Below the pieces are notes generated by a model, which saw only the letters and a list, made by a program, of their open reading frames with translations, did no database searches and was not told the DNA's origin. This document shows, in pieces, positions 34,470-47,000 of a stretch of 64,000 bases of DNA; the stretch's first letter is position 1, and every line of letters starts with the position of its first letter. Made by a program: the position numbers and the translations under genes. The stretch is from Pseudeuparius sepicola (taxonomy: Eukaryota > Arthropoda > Insecta > Coleoptera > Anthribidae). The DNA is taken from positions 38,843,787 through 38,907,786 of the forward strand of contig OY987298.1 in the NCBI GenBank assembly GCA_963920635.1, in the 5' to 3' direction.

Positions 34470-36140
34470 TTTTATATCTGGCAATTGTTTTATTGTAATA
34501 CCTAAATAAAAAAAATAGCGTCGGTTATGTAATCTCACTTCTCGGATTGTTTCTGGTCTAACTAAGTCTGTCAAAAGAAACAACTAATGACCAGCAACTT
34601 TTAAAATAGTGTAGGTAGTAGTATACGATGTGTCCATAGATGGAGTTGACGAAAGTAGAGTCTTTGTTATTATCGATTTTAGACTTTACGACGAAAAGTA
34701 ATTAGACACTTATAAAAAATCCTTGAAAAAATAAGTTTATCATGAAAAATTCTTAGACCGGATGTACCTACAGGGTGTTAATAAATTTTGACAACCTGAT
34801 GGGGAGAAGTACCGTTGTTTGTTATTTTTTAGACAAAATTATTTTAGTCCCAATACAATATCTTATTCTGTATTTTAAAATGAGTTTTTAATTTTTAAGT
34901 TAGTTTTCTCAATTTACATGTAAACATATCAGTTGTCTTGTCAAACAAACAATAAAAATGAAATAAAAATTTGTATATTATGTAATATCTAATAATGAAA
35001 AAAATTAGTAAACGTTTTTTAGTTTCGGAAATATACAGGGATAGTGAAGTTCGAAGTATTAACATACATATCCCCTATAAACGATCGGCCAACCTTAATT
35101 AACTTGACTATTATTTTTGGGATCACATAAAGACCAGGTTTACGTAGGTACCTACCTTTCAACCTTTCTGAAGTTGACACGAACGAACAGTAGCATACAT
35201 GCTGCCGTTGGGGCAATCTTAAAACAGCTTGGTTTAGGTAAGGCCGAGCATGCGAGCCTGGGGCTTAACTGTGTGGAAATAACTCAGAACAGTCGCTGGC
35301 TGTGACATTCGTTTATAATGCATTTTCAATAAATACTTTGAAATTCACGTTTTCAATTTTTTTCTCAATTTCTATATATTTAGGAAAACAAGAAACTATT
35401 ACTATACTTTTTTCAATTATTATTAGTTTTAGTTACTTTATTGGTTCCCGTATTTCCTCTTTCAACCTCCGCACATTTTCAGATTTTCATTACCAATTTT
35501 CATAAATAGGGTACTTGACAATATTTTTAATTTTTTCATAAACACTTTCTTGGGTAACAACCATCAAAATAAATTGTAGAGGTGTTATCACAATAGTTTT
35601 TTTAAAAAAATAGCGGTACGTACCGAATATAACTTTTTAAAGCATTTTCACGTTTTCCTAATTTGTTGTAACTAATACATCTGATCTAATTTTTATGTGT
35701 AAAATCATTTTTTCAAAAATCGCGATTATATTTATAAGCACGGACTATTATTGTCGTAAAAATATTAATATAAAGTATCTCCTCTTGTCAAGTCCATCCG
35801 TGGATATTGCATTATTATTGTTCATGTTACCCCATATTTCACATGAACGAAAAGTTCATAGTCTAATCCGAAGGCAATTCTGAACGTGTGGTAGAGTCTA
35901 TTTTCTCTAACATTATCATTGTTTCAACAAACCATGTGCAATAATTCCCGGCACCGTTCGGATTAATTCCCATAGCTTTTGGCCAATCAGAAGCCGTTTA
36001 ACTGCTCACTAGAGCTCGGTATATAGGGAACGGTCCGGTAATTAACCAAAATGCTGGTTTCGTGTTCCAAAAGTACCCAAACAAGGAATGCGCTTCCTAC
36101 ACTGGGAACTTAAAACACTGCACCCGAAAGAAGCTCGGAA
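34470..36140. other. Unassigned AT-rich sequence
   Basis: CAGGGTGTTAATAAATTTTG near 34771 is a single transposon tip. At about 35981-36025 a GGCCAATCAG and TATATAGG pair looks promoter-like, but no transcript can be traced from it. No ORF is recognisable. Confidence 0.35.
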
Positions 36141-36276
36141 TTACAGGGGATTTCTAATTTCTTCTGTTAACCAAACCGGTAACTCTGGTTACCGCGATTG
36201 GTTAAGATTTACAGGGGTTTTCTGATTTTTTCTGTCAGCCAAGCCGGTAAATAAGGTTACCGGCTGATTCATTTCG
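36141..36276. repeat. Two tandem 68-bp units, each with a small palindrome
   Basis: Units start TTACAGGGG at 36141 and 36209. Each ends in a short palindrome around ACCGGTAAC...GTTACCG or GCCGGTAA...TTACCGGC. The second unit differs from the first by roughly one base in five. Confidence 0.7.
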
Positions 36277-38650
36277 GATGCTAGCCTAAGTATCTTGATA
36301 TGTCTGACAAATACATAAGTTATTTATTTCTGGTTCCACATTTTAAGTTTTTAAGTTATGAAGTTTTTGGGTAGGTATTTCCAAAATCTTGTTATAGAAA
36401 GTATAGTCGACAATACTCTGCTCGGACTTAAAATTTCAGTCGTGTGGGATATGGGCCAATCTCAAAAAATAAATAGATACAAAATGGGACACATTGTATA
36501 TTCCAAATCTGTAGATTACTTTAAAATCTATGTACCTGAAACTGCATTCTCGTTACAAGTTGAAGAGCGCGTGTTTAGTTAAATGTTCAAAATTTAAAAA
36601 AATATATATACTTATCTTTGTCTTCAAGATGACTGAATAACAAAAACTATTTACGTAACACTTGAACTCGAATTTGATAGATATTTTCGAATGCTTGTTA
36701 CCTTATTAGTATTTCAATTTGAAACAGGCATCTGAAACTGTCATCATAATGTTGTTCAAAATTCTTTGAGCACAGTTAATGGAATAATTGTTCATGCAGC
36801 ATTTGGCCACACAACACGGCTTTACACTCAATGCTACAACTAAAATACTTGATTTAACTGTCATCGTTTTAAAGGTATCTATCAATAAAATGACTAAATG
36901 AGGACTACTGGTTCAAAATTAGAATTTGTATTCTTCAAGCAGGTCCTTCCAAACGCGGTAGTAAAAAATTGGAAATGAGCGTCTTTGGGCAAACTACTAA
37001 TATTCTCTGTGCAAGTCTAAGCCGAAAATCTAATTTGGAGCGAAGAACATAGTGTCATGTTAAAACATAAAAAATATATATATACCTACATAGGTGTAAT
37101 ATATTTGAAGAAGTTGTCCAGTCAATAATAGAGGCGTTTTATAGCTGAGGGAGCAAATAATGGATAACGAGAAGGAAGATCTGAAAAAAGACGCGAATCA
37201 TTTAAAATGTTACTAATATGTCAATGTCAAAGAGACGCAACCTCTCGTGTCCGATTCTACGGTTTTAGGTTATTAGGCCGCGGTGGCGTCGCTCGTACCG
37301 CGCAGACTTTTTACACTGAATGTTTTTCTGCCTTCGATCGAATATTTACGTAAACATTTTATTATTTATAAATCAAATTATAATTTTCTACTAAAATCAC
37401 CTATCTTTGGTATGACCAAGACGTTCGTTGGTTCGTTATACGTAGTAAGCATAAGTATTGTCATTAACCCACAGCGGTTATAGTAGTTTGCAATTTGCTA
37501 CACTACTGCTACTGGAATATGTAACCACCCACGGGCCACGACTCTCGACGCGCGGCGTCTACAGTACAAGCAATGTCTAAAGAATACTATAAGTCCGATC
37601 ACTCCTTCGTCGTCGAAAAGCCACCGATTTTAGTCACCGGTCTTAAATCAATGTCAGCTCGCCACTCCGTTATTTACGACGGTGTACTATACAAATCACC
37701 GTAAAGCTGGTTGCACAAAGTTATACGGGGCACCTCTATATCCACTTTCCATTATGCACCGTGAAGCATTAGTGTATATCGTTAGCTTTTGGTACAATGT
37801 TAAAAATTAAAATGGAGTAATATAGGTATAGCGGTAGGTATAGCAGAAAAATAAGAAGAATAATATGTATAATAAAAATGCAGGTATTTTACTTTTTCCG
37901 TTTAAATAAAGCAAGATACACCTAACTAAACATAGGGTAAGTAAAAATATACATAAGTGTGTACCTAGGAGCAAACAAAATACAAAATCATTTACATACA
38001 TGGATTTGATTTATTTTGTCTTTGGGTTGTTAATTCAAACCAAATAGTCATATGGGGAAAATTTGAACACGGATATATGTATTTTACTGATCGGAATTCC
38101 TTAAGTAGGCTAGAACCTACGCCATCCTGACGCGAGAAATCATTAAATTTTGATAAGAAAATATTTTCTAAATTGATAATATTATTCACTAAATTCTCGT
38201 GGAGGTATACATTCAAACTGCCAAATGGTCATGAGCTGCCTTCATAGTCTTTTAGTTAACAAAATATTGTTGCAATGTTGCAATCTTAATGGAACAGCAC
38301 TTGTTAATAAACTTTTTCCGGACGAAGTGAATGACGAGGTGCAATATTCGCAATATTCGGAAATTTATGGTCTTTGACGAAGCCTAAGGCCTTCTTCCAT
38401 AGCTGGCATCTGCAATAATTGCAACATTTTTATTAACAACGAAGGAAAAACACACCTGTGAGATGTTGGCTTTATATTATTCAAAATATATAATACTATT
38501 TCGATGACTATAGAAATAATTGATTAAGAAATGTTCCTTATACGTCAAACTAAATCTTACCTTTCAGGGTCTTTGGGAATTCGAAAAAAGGACACACAGT
38601 CTTTTCAATTGCTTTTACAGCCATCCACACTGCAATAAGAACCGTGATAA
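36277..38650. other. Unassigned AT-rich sequence
   Basis: No paired repeats, RNA genes or recognised protein segments. ORFs are up to about 74 codons and look random. Confidence 0.4.
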
Positions 38651-39175
38651 GCCATCACTACTCAAAATTGGCAACGCTCGGAATCGCCCGCTCAGCGGGA
38701 TATCGATCGAGGGCTATATGGCGAAGGAAGCGGGATCGGGCAGGGGAGAAATATTTGTTTACACAGGTCAAGTGAGCGGACTTATAGTATTCTCTAGGCT
38801 TTGGTACAAGTAGGTACAAGTGCGGCCCAATGATTGGTGCGGCCGAAGGCCGAAGCGCCGAAGCGATGTTGCCAATTAGAAACATCGCAGCATGGCTGTT
38901 GAGTTTACGGCTACGAAGGTGCTGCAGCGGCCCGCGGTCGCGGTCGCGAGTCGCGACCGTCTGTCTACCGTCGCGACCAATATATCTCCCCTCACTGCCA
39001 CCTGTGACCGAACCCCAACCAAACGATATCGGGATATCTCTATATTTCTATAATTCATTACATGACTTGTGAGTTGTGGGCTGCAGGGGGCCTGCGGCCC
39101 CCATCAGCCCCAAACTCGGCGGCCCTTCGGGCGCTCGCCCGATCCCCCGCCCTCCCGGTCCGGCTCTGTGGACAA
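38651..39175. other. GC-rich block with palindromic CGCGACC runs
   Basis: Contains GCGGTCGCGGTCGCGAGTCG (38933 on), GGCCGAAGGCCGAAGCGCCG (38841 on) and GGGGCCTGCGGCCCCC (39088 on). Opposing ORFs of 60-97 codons cover the block on both strands, as expected for GC-rich DNA with few stops. No domain is recognised. It could be a repeat fragment or a CpG-rich unique segment. Confidence 0.4.
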
Positions 39176-40430
39176 ATGTGGGTTCACGGTATTGCTCCTA
39201 AATAGCTTTATCCGTGTGATTTACTAATTGTCCTACACTCACTGGTATTACTAAGGTTTTCTAGGGTTTTCCGTAGTACTTGAGCGAATGCTATCCTTAG
39301 TTTTATCGGGAAAAAAGTCGGCCCTAGCCGCAAATGGCAACGAAGACAAAATAATAGTAAAATAGTAATTGCCCTCATCCCCCGCACAAGCATGTAGTCG
39401 CTTCTGAGGTACTCCTAGTTTGGAGTATTGTGAGGGTGAGAATTATTATTATTATTATAAACACAAAACACGCTTATGGGTCGGCAGAGCCGGAAGAGGA
39501 AAGAGAATGCAAAAATCGCTGTTGAGTTGCTGCTCAGAGAGAGTGGAGCAGTAATAAAACGCGTTTAATATGTTTTTTAGTTGATCTCACATTCTATTCT
39601 ATTCTATCTAACATGGGTGGGCCGTTACTCGGCTCTCCACAGAGTCCTAACTTGGTATTATCGCTTACTGTAATTTAGATGTGTTACCTGCAAATCATGC
39701 ATAGTGAGCAGCCGTTCAATAATTCGTTGGGCTACCAGCTATGACCAAATATCTGATCACGTGATTCGGTCCCCTACTATAGGCAGAATTAATTGTGCCT
39801 ATCTTATAAACCGGTATAGAAGGCTGTTACAGCACCTACGTATAGATCACTCCAGTCCAGCTGAGTTTAGCTAATTGTTTGTTTTGTCCTTTTAGTTCTA
39901 TCCTGAATGTTTTTGCATGTGCTATCCCTAGGCTATTATGCCACTATTGACATTTTGTCTCTGGTCCAATGGAAATTTGCTCTTATCGCTCTACCAAGAG
40001 CAGGTTTTGGTCCCATAAACCTCTTTCGGCTTCCTGTTCTGCAAGGGAAACCGCCATATCTCATTCCTCCTGTCCTGATCCATGATAGTCTGATCCCACA
40101 TAAATGAATGCAGCTGTTTATATTTGAGCCATTTGAGGCATCATATTCACCCTGGGGAAGTCTCCAATCAAGGATCTATTTTTTCACTTATATGACATCC
40201 ATTAATAAGGCAATATCCACTCACAAAAAGAGCACCACTTTATTATTTTATCATTCGTTAACCTGCGCATATTTCGTTCTTTTCAGATTTCACGTTAATT
40301 TCAACAACTGAATACACAGTTGTGCTAACTAGATACGGCCTCCTCGTTAATTTGCCCCTAAAATCCGGACGTTTGCTCCTCCGCTAAGCGTACTTCCTAT
40401 GCAGTCTTATAAATAATTTACCAACCTCAC
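39176..40430. other. Unassigned, with a (TTA)n stretch
   Basis: 39418-39458 carries GGAGTATTGTGAGGGTGAG followed by an ATT microsatellite, which is the reverse complement of the sequence following the retrotransposon tail at 62471-62497. Nothing else was recognised. Confidence 0.4.
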
Positions 40431-40840
40431 TGAATTAATGACATGCACTTTATCCAGCGACTTGTTGAGCAGCCAGCCCCGAATTCGATATACGCTCGCG
40501 TTTTCGCCGAGTCACCTCCCGTGCATTAATAACGCCCGAAATGTGGTAGGTAGTGTTTTTATGGAGTTATGTTAACCAGAAAATTGAAGGGCAACTCGTC
40601 TGTGACACACGGGTTCAGTTCATTTTTCGATAGCGTTCATCATGGGCCGCTGGCACTCGGGACGAACGCCCTTTGATGACATTTTAAAAATGTTGATTGA
40701 ACCCGTCGCCGTGGAAAAGCCGATGCAATGCCGGCTTTCCAGGTGGTCAAATCGGAAGCTCTGTTTTATAATAGACGGCAATGCCGGGTAATAATAAGAG
40801 CTGGCAAGGTGGTGTCGAATATAATTAAATATCTACGCTG
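40431..40840. other. GC-rich non-repetitive island (candidate regulatory DNA)
   Basis: Mixed-composition sequence without repeat partners or ORFs, containing GTGCATTAATAACG and GCCGGCTTTCCAGG. It matches the other islands in character. Function unknown; enhancer or conserved non-coding DNA is an inference. Confidence 0.35.
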
Positions 40841-40939
40841 TGTGAAAACGGCAAACTATAATATTGGAACATTTAACAGATGACTTTTCATTTTGGTCTA
40901 AAATAGAAACTAAAAGATACAAGATTTTGTCTCAATATA

Positions 40940-41465
40940 CAGTGTGCACCGGCTAGTATAAACGACTCTTGAAAAAGACACGATTTTTGTACAATCTAAT
41001 CATCTTTCCAATGACACTGTTCCGTAATGATATGTAAATATTTTGTGGAAGAATTTTACATGGGGTTTTAATGGGGTAAAATGTTTCGATTTAAGCCTCC
41101 CCTGCAAAGTTATTCCAGTATTAAAAGGAACAAAAAATTTGGTTTTAATTTTTTCTCAATAATGTTTGAATCCAGAAACTTCCGCGGAGGTATTTAAATA
41201 ACAATACTTTTATTGTCACTCACGATTTCATAAAAAGAGTAGGTTGGTGTCAGGTTTGTTACTTCCTTGTTTTACCGTTTATATTTGTTTGGAGTGAATG
41301 TTTTTTCCTACATTCAGAGGCATTTTAGATAATAATATGAAAAAGAAACAATGTCTAATATTTTAATTTTTTTAAATATTTGCCCGAAACATTTTTCTAA
41401 ATGCCTCTGAATGAATGAAAAATTATTCACTATAAACAATAAAACAAGAAAGTGACAAAAAATGC
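40940..41465. repeat. Single CAGTGTGCACC tip followed by a foldback
   Basis: TA then CAGTGTGCACCGGC marks one element end at 40940. Farther in, 41253-41328 is largely inverted at 41398-41460 (CATTCAGAGGCATTT against AAATGCCTCTGAATG; TTGTTTTACCG-like against CAATAAAACAAG). The opposite tip was not found. Confidence 0.5.
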
Positions 41466-41619
41466 ATTAGTGTACTACGTTTTTATATAATCGTCATTGA
41501 GAATAACTTTTTGTTAAATATAACGTAACATTTTTTTTAAATTATCAATATCAAAAAAAGTTCTTTGTCGCAGGACATTAGAAAATGACATTTTAATAAG
41601 GCAATTCCATATCAATATA

Positions 41620-41799
41620 CAGTGTGACCCATTTGTTTTCGGGTCACTTTACGCGGATGTTGCTTTTTTAATTATTGCAGAGCTCGACAAACTGGATTTT
41701 TTGAGCAAAAATGACCTATTTCATACAAAATCCAAGGCCTATTATTCCAGTTCCTAGGAGCAAAATTTTAATAAATCACACAATAAATGGGACACACTG
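41620..41799. mobile_element. 180-bp TA-flanked MITE
   Basis: Ends CAGTGTGACCCATTTGTT (41620) and AATAAATGGGACACACTG (to 41799) are inverted repeats with TA at 41618-41619 and 41800-41801. No coding capacity. The tip is related to the CAGTGTGGCCC family at 28114. Confidence 0.75.
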
Positions 41800-42421
41800 T
41801 AGGTCCAGAAACGCTTTATTTTTAAGAGAAAGGGCGTTGAAATTTCAGGAATCAAATTATAGGTATTTTTGTTGCTTCTACTTCAGGATGAGTTTTTATT
41901 GATAATCAGTATGGGGATCTCGAAAACTAGCGAGTACAGAAGGAAATAAGGAAAGAATTGCAGTTTTGTGGGTCCAATTTAACGCGCCTTGTGGATTTTT
42001 GAAAAAGTCATGGCTTACTAGATATTTTGAAAAAACGAAATTTTGGCGATTTATTCATTTAGCTTCGTTGTTTCTGATTTTATTAGATAAAAAGTGTAAA
42101 TGCCAAAGTTGGAGGGAATTGTGTCCCCAATGCGGTTATCATGTGCTACTTTCTGTGGCAGCTGCCATTTTCGAGATATGACACAAACTTTTTTTAATGA
42201 AAACCATAGTTGGCCATGGTCTCAAAAAATCAGGCATTTTTAAAGCTTTCCAACGATATAATACTCCAAATGGATATTCAGACTGCTTTTCCCTCTTATT
42301 TTCCATTTTAACGTACTTATCCGCATGCATGAAATTTGTTTTATTTATATGCACGAAAAGTAACATTTGGACGACTTAATGTTAGGGATAAGGTCACTTA
42401 AGAAATTAAAATTACACTTTG

Positions 42422-45029
42422 CTATAATTTATGTTCGAAAAGTCCACCGTTATTATTCAGACAAAAATTGCATATTTTTAAGACTGATATTATTGCTCTT
42501 CTCACAGACCGTCTGTTAGTTTCAGTAATTTCTTGTAACAGCCCCTCTCAGGTCACCAATAATTGTCTCATACTTTCTTCGGTAAGTATATAGGTAGGTA
42601 CTTTGTTTTTATCGCACCCCATAAAAAGAAGTCCATAACCGTTAAATCAGAAGATCGGGGTGGGTATTCAACTGGATTATTTCTTCCTATCCAAGAATTT
42701 GCATAGATATTATATAAACGTTGTCTTAGGTATTTGGAAGGAGTCATGAGGAGGAGCTCCATCAGGTTGAAACCACGCAAGTTCTAGACGAGTTCTCAAA
42801 TTTAAGTCATGTAACATATCTTCAAATGTGTTGCAAGAAATGTAGGTAGCGATCATTAGTAAGTGACTCGTCATAGATATAGGCCTTCAGAATAGTTGAT
42901 CCTATGACAACGCACCAAATATTAGGTAAAACCAAATTTTATCTGTGGTCGTCTTTGTTCTTCATAGTAGGGATTTTCTTGAGTCCAGATATATATGCTC
43001 ATTATGTCTATTGAACACACCGCAATTTGCAAATCTCGTTTCGTCTGTCCATAGTACCCTTAATGGAAACTGTGGATTGTCAAGACACTCTCTAAACCAA
43101 GTAGAAGACAAAATACGTCGATTTTCGTCACCAGCATGCAGAGTTTGAGAAACTGAAAGTTTGTATTGGTGGAACTTGTGCTCTTTCAGTACCTTAACTA
43201 CATTTCGTTGTGCTAGCTTCTGCTGCAATCTCACGGACTGATTTTGATATTTATTTGTACCGCTTCACTAATTTGATTATGTTTGCTTGATGGTTTAGTA
43301 AAGGATCCATATCTGCGTAACTTATCGAAAAATAAAGCCTCTTAAATGTACAGGGTAGGCCAAATTGGACACTTTTAAAGGGAAACTCCTATTTTTAACG
43401 GAGATAAATGAAAACTGATATCTGTGTCTGGGGCTCATTTTTTATGATAAACGTAATGGCAAAAACCGCAAATCGATATCTGTCACCGTTCTTGAGTTAC
43501 AGGGCGTTTTTCAAAAATGTGCGTTTTCGAAAAGTGGCCGTAACTTTTTTCTTGTTGAAAATTTTGTGTTTCGGTAAAAACATTCCTAAATCACTTTTTT
43601 ACGTAGAATCCAATATTGCTACTAGATTTTTTTCAAGTCAATGGTTTAAGAATTACCGATGAAAAAAATTGTTTTTTAAATGTAACACCCTGTATATTTT
43701 TGCATTTTTATTATAAAGCAAAAAATTCCCATTTAAAAAATATGTAACACTTAATGAATTACTTAAGCTTAAGTAGTTATCAATAATTACTAATAGCTTT
43801 TATGATTTCATGTCTATAATAATTGGAAGCGCGCCCTTTCAACAAGTAGGCTTTGGACGGTGAGACAATGAAACAACCGTGGAAAAATGTTTACTGTTAC
43901 CTGTCAAACTTTCAGTTAAGCTGTTTAGGCAGTGTAAAGATTTTTCTATTTTATAGGTACATACCTTTTATAGGTAACATACCCACAATGAAATTTGAAA
44001 GTTATGAAAAATGGGATATTTATGATAGTCTGTTTTATACAATCCAAGGAAAATGCCTATCTCTGTTTAACTCCCACCTTTTCGGCCTATCCTTTTCAAA
44101 ATGCCCACTATTAATCAAATTGTGTCGCAATCTTGCAAAAATGTCCTTGAATTGAAAGGATGTCTTCTCTCTAGATACCGCTCGTAGTATAAATTGGTCG
44201 TTGCATCTGCATTTTTTTTGGATTATATAAAACAGACTATCATATCCCATTTTTCATAACTTTCAAATTTCATTGTGGGTATATGTAAAGTATATAAATT
44301 ACACAAAAATAGAAAAATCTTTACACTGCCTAAACAGCTTAACTGAAAATTTGACAGGTAACAGTAAACATTTTTCCACGGTTGTTTCATAGTCTCACCG
44401 TCCAAAGCCAACTTGTTGGAAGGGCGCGCTTCCAATGATACACATGAAATCATAAAAGCTATTAGTAATTGATAACTACTTAAGTAAATCATTAAGTGTT
44501 ATATATTTTTTGGAATGGTAATTTTTTGCTATATTAAAAAAATGCAAAAATATACAGGGTGTTCCATTTAAAAAACAATTTTTTTCATTAGTAACACTTA
44601 AACCATTGACTTGAAAAAAATCTAGTAGCAACATTCATTGGATTCTACGTAAAAAAGTGCTTTAGGAATATTTTTACAGAAACACAAAATTTTCAACCAG
44701 AAAAAAGTTACGGCCACTTTTCAAAAATGCACATTTTTGAAAAACACCCTGTAACTAAAGAACGGTGACAGATATCGATTTGCGGTTTTCGCCATTAAGT
44801 TTATCATAAAAAATGAGCCTCAGACACCGATATCAGTTTTCGTGTATCTTCGTCAAAAATAGGAGTTTCCCTTTAAAAGTGTCCAATTTGGCCCATCCTG
44901 TACATATAGAAGGTAGAGGACGGTAAAAATATCTCTGAAATTATTCTTCAGCTGCCCGAACCGAATTTTTATGGCATATATGATATAACATTCCCCAATA
45001 TTAAGTTTTTCTTCGTTAGAATATTCCAT
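42422..45029 (-). pseudogene. Mariner-superfamily transposase (DUF4817 N-terminus, DDE_3 core), frameshifted and interrupted
   Basis: Minus-strand reading. The ATG at 45029 opens a DUF4817-like N-terminus (MEYSNEEKLNIGEC...). It resumes beyond the nested palindrome with RRYGSFTKPSSKHNQISEA (about 43310), then an HTH stretch (LAQRNVVKVLKEHKFHQYKL) and the catalytic core: WTDETRFANCGVFNRHN (first Asp), NIWCVVIGSTI and DRYLHFLQH, WFQPDGAPPH (second Asp), and RSSDLTVMDFFLWG (third Asp), ending with CLNNNGGLFEHKL and a stop at about 42422. At least five frame changes or stops separate these blocks. All three catalytic Asp survive. Family assignment is clear from motif order; the gene is dead. Confidence 0.85.
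43349..44902. mobile_element. 1.55-kb near-palindromic element inserted in the mariner transposase
   Basis: The element proper is 43351-44900: CAGGGTAGGCCAAATTGGAC on the left and GTCCAATTTGGCCCATCCTG on the right, TA at both sides (43349-43350, 44901-44902). The arms pair almost end to end (about 700 bp each), including the GATATCGATTTGCGG segments and GAAACAACCGTGGAAAAATG. Internal CAGGGTGTTCCATTT motifs (44556, inverse near 43683) add a second inverted layer. ORFs of 71-100 codons lie in both arms as mirror images. I see no domain. A partial second copy is at 1-911. Confidence 0.85.
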
Positions 45030-45619
45030 TTTATGTTTAAAGCTTGCCAATAACAACTGTCAGTACTACTAATTAAAATTATTTGCTAATGAGGAAACGC
45101 CAAAGAGAAAACAATATATTTCATGGCTAACTGCTAATTACGTTAAAATCGAAAATAAGAGAGACAACTCCGATATTTTTCTGAATAACCATATCGAGTA
45201 TTATATCGTTGGAGTGCTCTAAGGATGCCTGATTTTTGAGACCATGGCCAACTAAGGTTTCCATTTAAAAAAACATAAGTTTGCGTCATTTTTCGAAAAT
45301 GGCAACTGTTACGGAAAGTAGGACATGATAACCGCATTGGGGACACAATTCCCTCCAACTTTGGTATTTACACTTTTTATCTAAAATCAGAAACAACTAA
45401 GCTAGATGGATTAGAATAAATCGCCAAAATTTCGTTTTTTTCAACATATCTAGTAAGCTATGACTTTTTTTTTCAGAAATCCACAAGACGCGTTAAACTG
45501 GGCCCACAAAACTGCAATTCTTTCCCCATTTAACCTTTCTTGTATCGCCGCTAGTTTGCTAGATCCCCGTACTGATCATAAAAAAAAACTCACCCTGTAC
45601 ATATGTATAGGTGACAATA

Positions 45620-46184
45620 CAGGGTGACCGTATTTCGAGTCTATGCATGGGGATCTTGGTTATCTTAAGTGATACGAGGTCGGTTAAATTGGGGCAAAAA
45701 CGTCAAACATTATGGGGCTTATGTTTCCAAGGCACTCTATGTAAAAACGATTAATTTGATATTATGGCAAGAAAAACAAAGTAAAGCATAATGTGTGACA
45801 TATCATTTTAACCAGAAAAAAATCCTCTTTTCAAAAATGAAAAAATCCAATATGGCGCCCATAAGAAAAATAAAAGTTGATAGTCATATCTTTGTCCAGG
45901 GAGGCGACAAAAAAATGCGAGGTCATATTTAGATTCCTTATAAAAAGAGCCTTAATGTTTAACTAGAAATATCCAGCCTCATTCGTTTTTATTTAAAAAA
46001 ATAAAAACGAAAACGACGATTTTCAGTTTTTCCCATTATTTTCAAAACGAGAAGGGCCAGCCAAATTTTTTTTTTACCATGTTACTCGGCATCAAGTTCC
46101 GCAACTTTGCCCCAATTTAACCGACCTCGTATTTCTTAAAATAATCAAGATCCCCATGCATAGACTCGAAATACGGTCACCCTG
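45620..46184. mobile_element. 565-bp TA-flanked inverted-repeat element
   Basis: CAGGGTGACCGTATTTCGAG at 45620 is exactly inverted at the right end (to 46184), TA at 45618-45619 and 46185-46186. Arms of about 110 bp include TCTATGCATGGGGATCTTG and CGAGGTCGGTTAAATTGGGG. The centre has no coding potential. Confidence 0.85.
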
Positions 46185-46244
46185 TATAGTTAGGTGTACA
46201 CTACATGATATTAAAAAAAAAAATCTAGCTTCACAATTTATATA

Positions 46245-47000
46245 CAGGGTGTTCTAGAAAAGTTAAGGACAAAAATAGAGGGTGTCTATTTAAGAACGGC
46301 CACTCGAGAAAATCTTGACAAATATCCATTTTTCTGAGAACTTTATTTAAAAAAAAAATCGCTTTTTGATGAGCTAACTTTGCGTAAAAACACACTTGAG
46401 ACTCATGGTCTATTTTCCGAGATATATAAATCCCGAAAATCGCCGAAATTTCTTCGGCATGTACCTTTTTTGTTTCAAGAGTTACCGAAACAATTCCTTA
46501 ATGAAATTTGTGGGCAAAACTGATTGCTTTAAACCTGGTTTATCAGAATTTGGAAAAATACCCTCGATTGTTGTGTGTTCTCTTATAACACTCAAATTTT
46601 TGTTTTATTTATAGCTTTCATGCATACAAGAAAATTTTAAATATGTGAAAAATGTGCAAGATACCGATACCTTGCAGAAAATTTCCAATGTGGTATGTTG
46701 GGAGAAAACACCTAAAACATGAAGGTACAGGATGCAAGGCCACGGCTCGCTACAATAAAATGGGCACATTTTTCGGTGGGTTCTAAGAGAGCACCCATTA
46801 AACCGTGGAATTGTTTGTTTAAAATTCTCATAAAGTAGGCTTAAAGCAATTAGTTTTAGAAATTTTTCGAAAAAGTTCCAAACCGAAGAAATTTCGTCAG
46901 TTTTCGGGTTTTTCAAAAATATCTCTGAAAGTAGGCCATAGATCTCCCCTATCAAAAAAACAATCATTTATTTCAAATAAAGTTCTCAGAACAATGAATT
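46245..47000. mobile_element. Inverted-repeat element with right tip missing
   Basis: TA then CAGGGTGTTCTAGAAAAGTT marks the left end. The arms pair imperfectly over several hundred bp (GAGAACTTTATTT against AAATAAAGTTCTC; CGAAATTTCTTCGG against CCGAAGAAATTTCG; ATAGATC-type region). The right arm stops near 47000, about 70 bp short of the tip. The 120-codon minus ORF at 46605-46967 lies mostly in the right arm and shows no domain. Confidence 0.7.

Larger units (their letters stand above)
41884..45597 (-). mobile_element. Mariner-superfamily (DUF4817/DDE_3-type) transposon with long inverted arms
   Basis: The left arm (CAGGATGAGTTTTTATTGAT, 41884) runs inward to about 42330 and is matched inverted by 45155-45597 (ending ACTCACCCTG, then TA). 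Shared segments include GGTTATCATG, TCCAACTTTGG, AAATTTCGTTTTT and CGCGTTAA. Between the arms lies a minus-strand transposase pseudogene (42422-45029). A palindromic 1.55-kb element (43351-44900) has inserted into that gene. Without it the element is about 2.2 kb. The left outer TA is not preserved at the tip. A solo arm of the family lies at 8838-9165. Confidence 0.82.

Noticed and set aside
34290..34505. 71-codon plus-strand ORF across the tRNA
   Set aside because: It runs straight through the tRNA-His gene; the open frame is a by-product of the tRNA sequence.
35981..36025. CCAAT plus TATATA promoter
   Set aside because: No downstream ORF or exon; such pairs are common by chance in AT-rich DNA.
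43853..44155. 100-codon ORF, with mirror ORF at 44223-44492 and relative at 187-429
   Set aside because: All lie in palindrome arms and read the same stretch on opposite strands; no domain.
46605..46967. 120-codon minus-strand ORF
   Set aside because: Sits mostly in the right arm of an inverted-repeat element; no domain seen.
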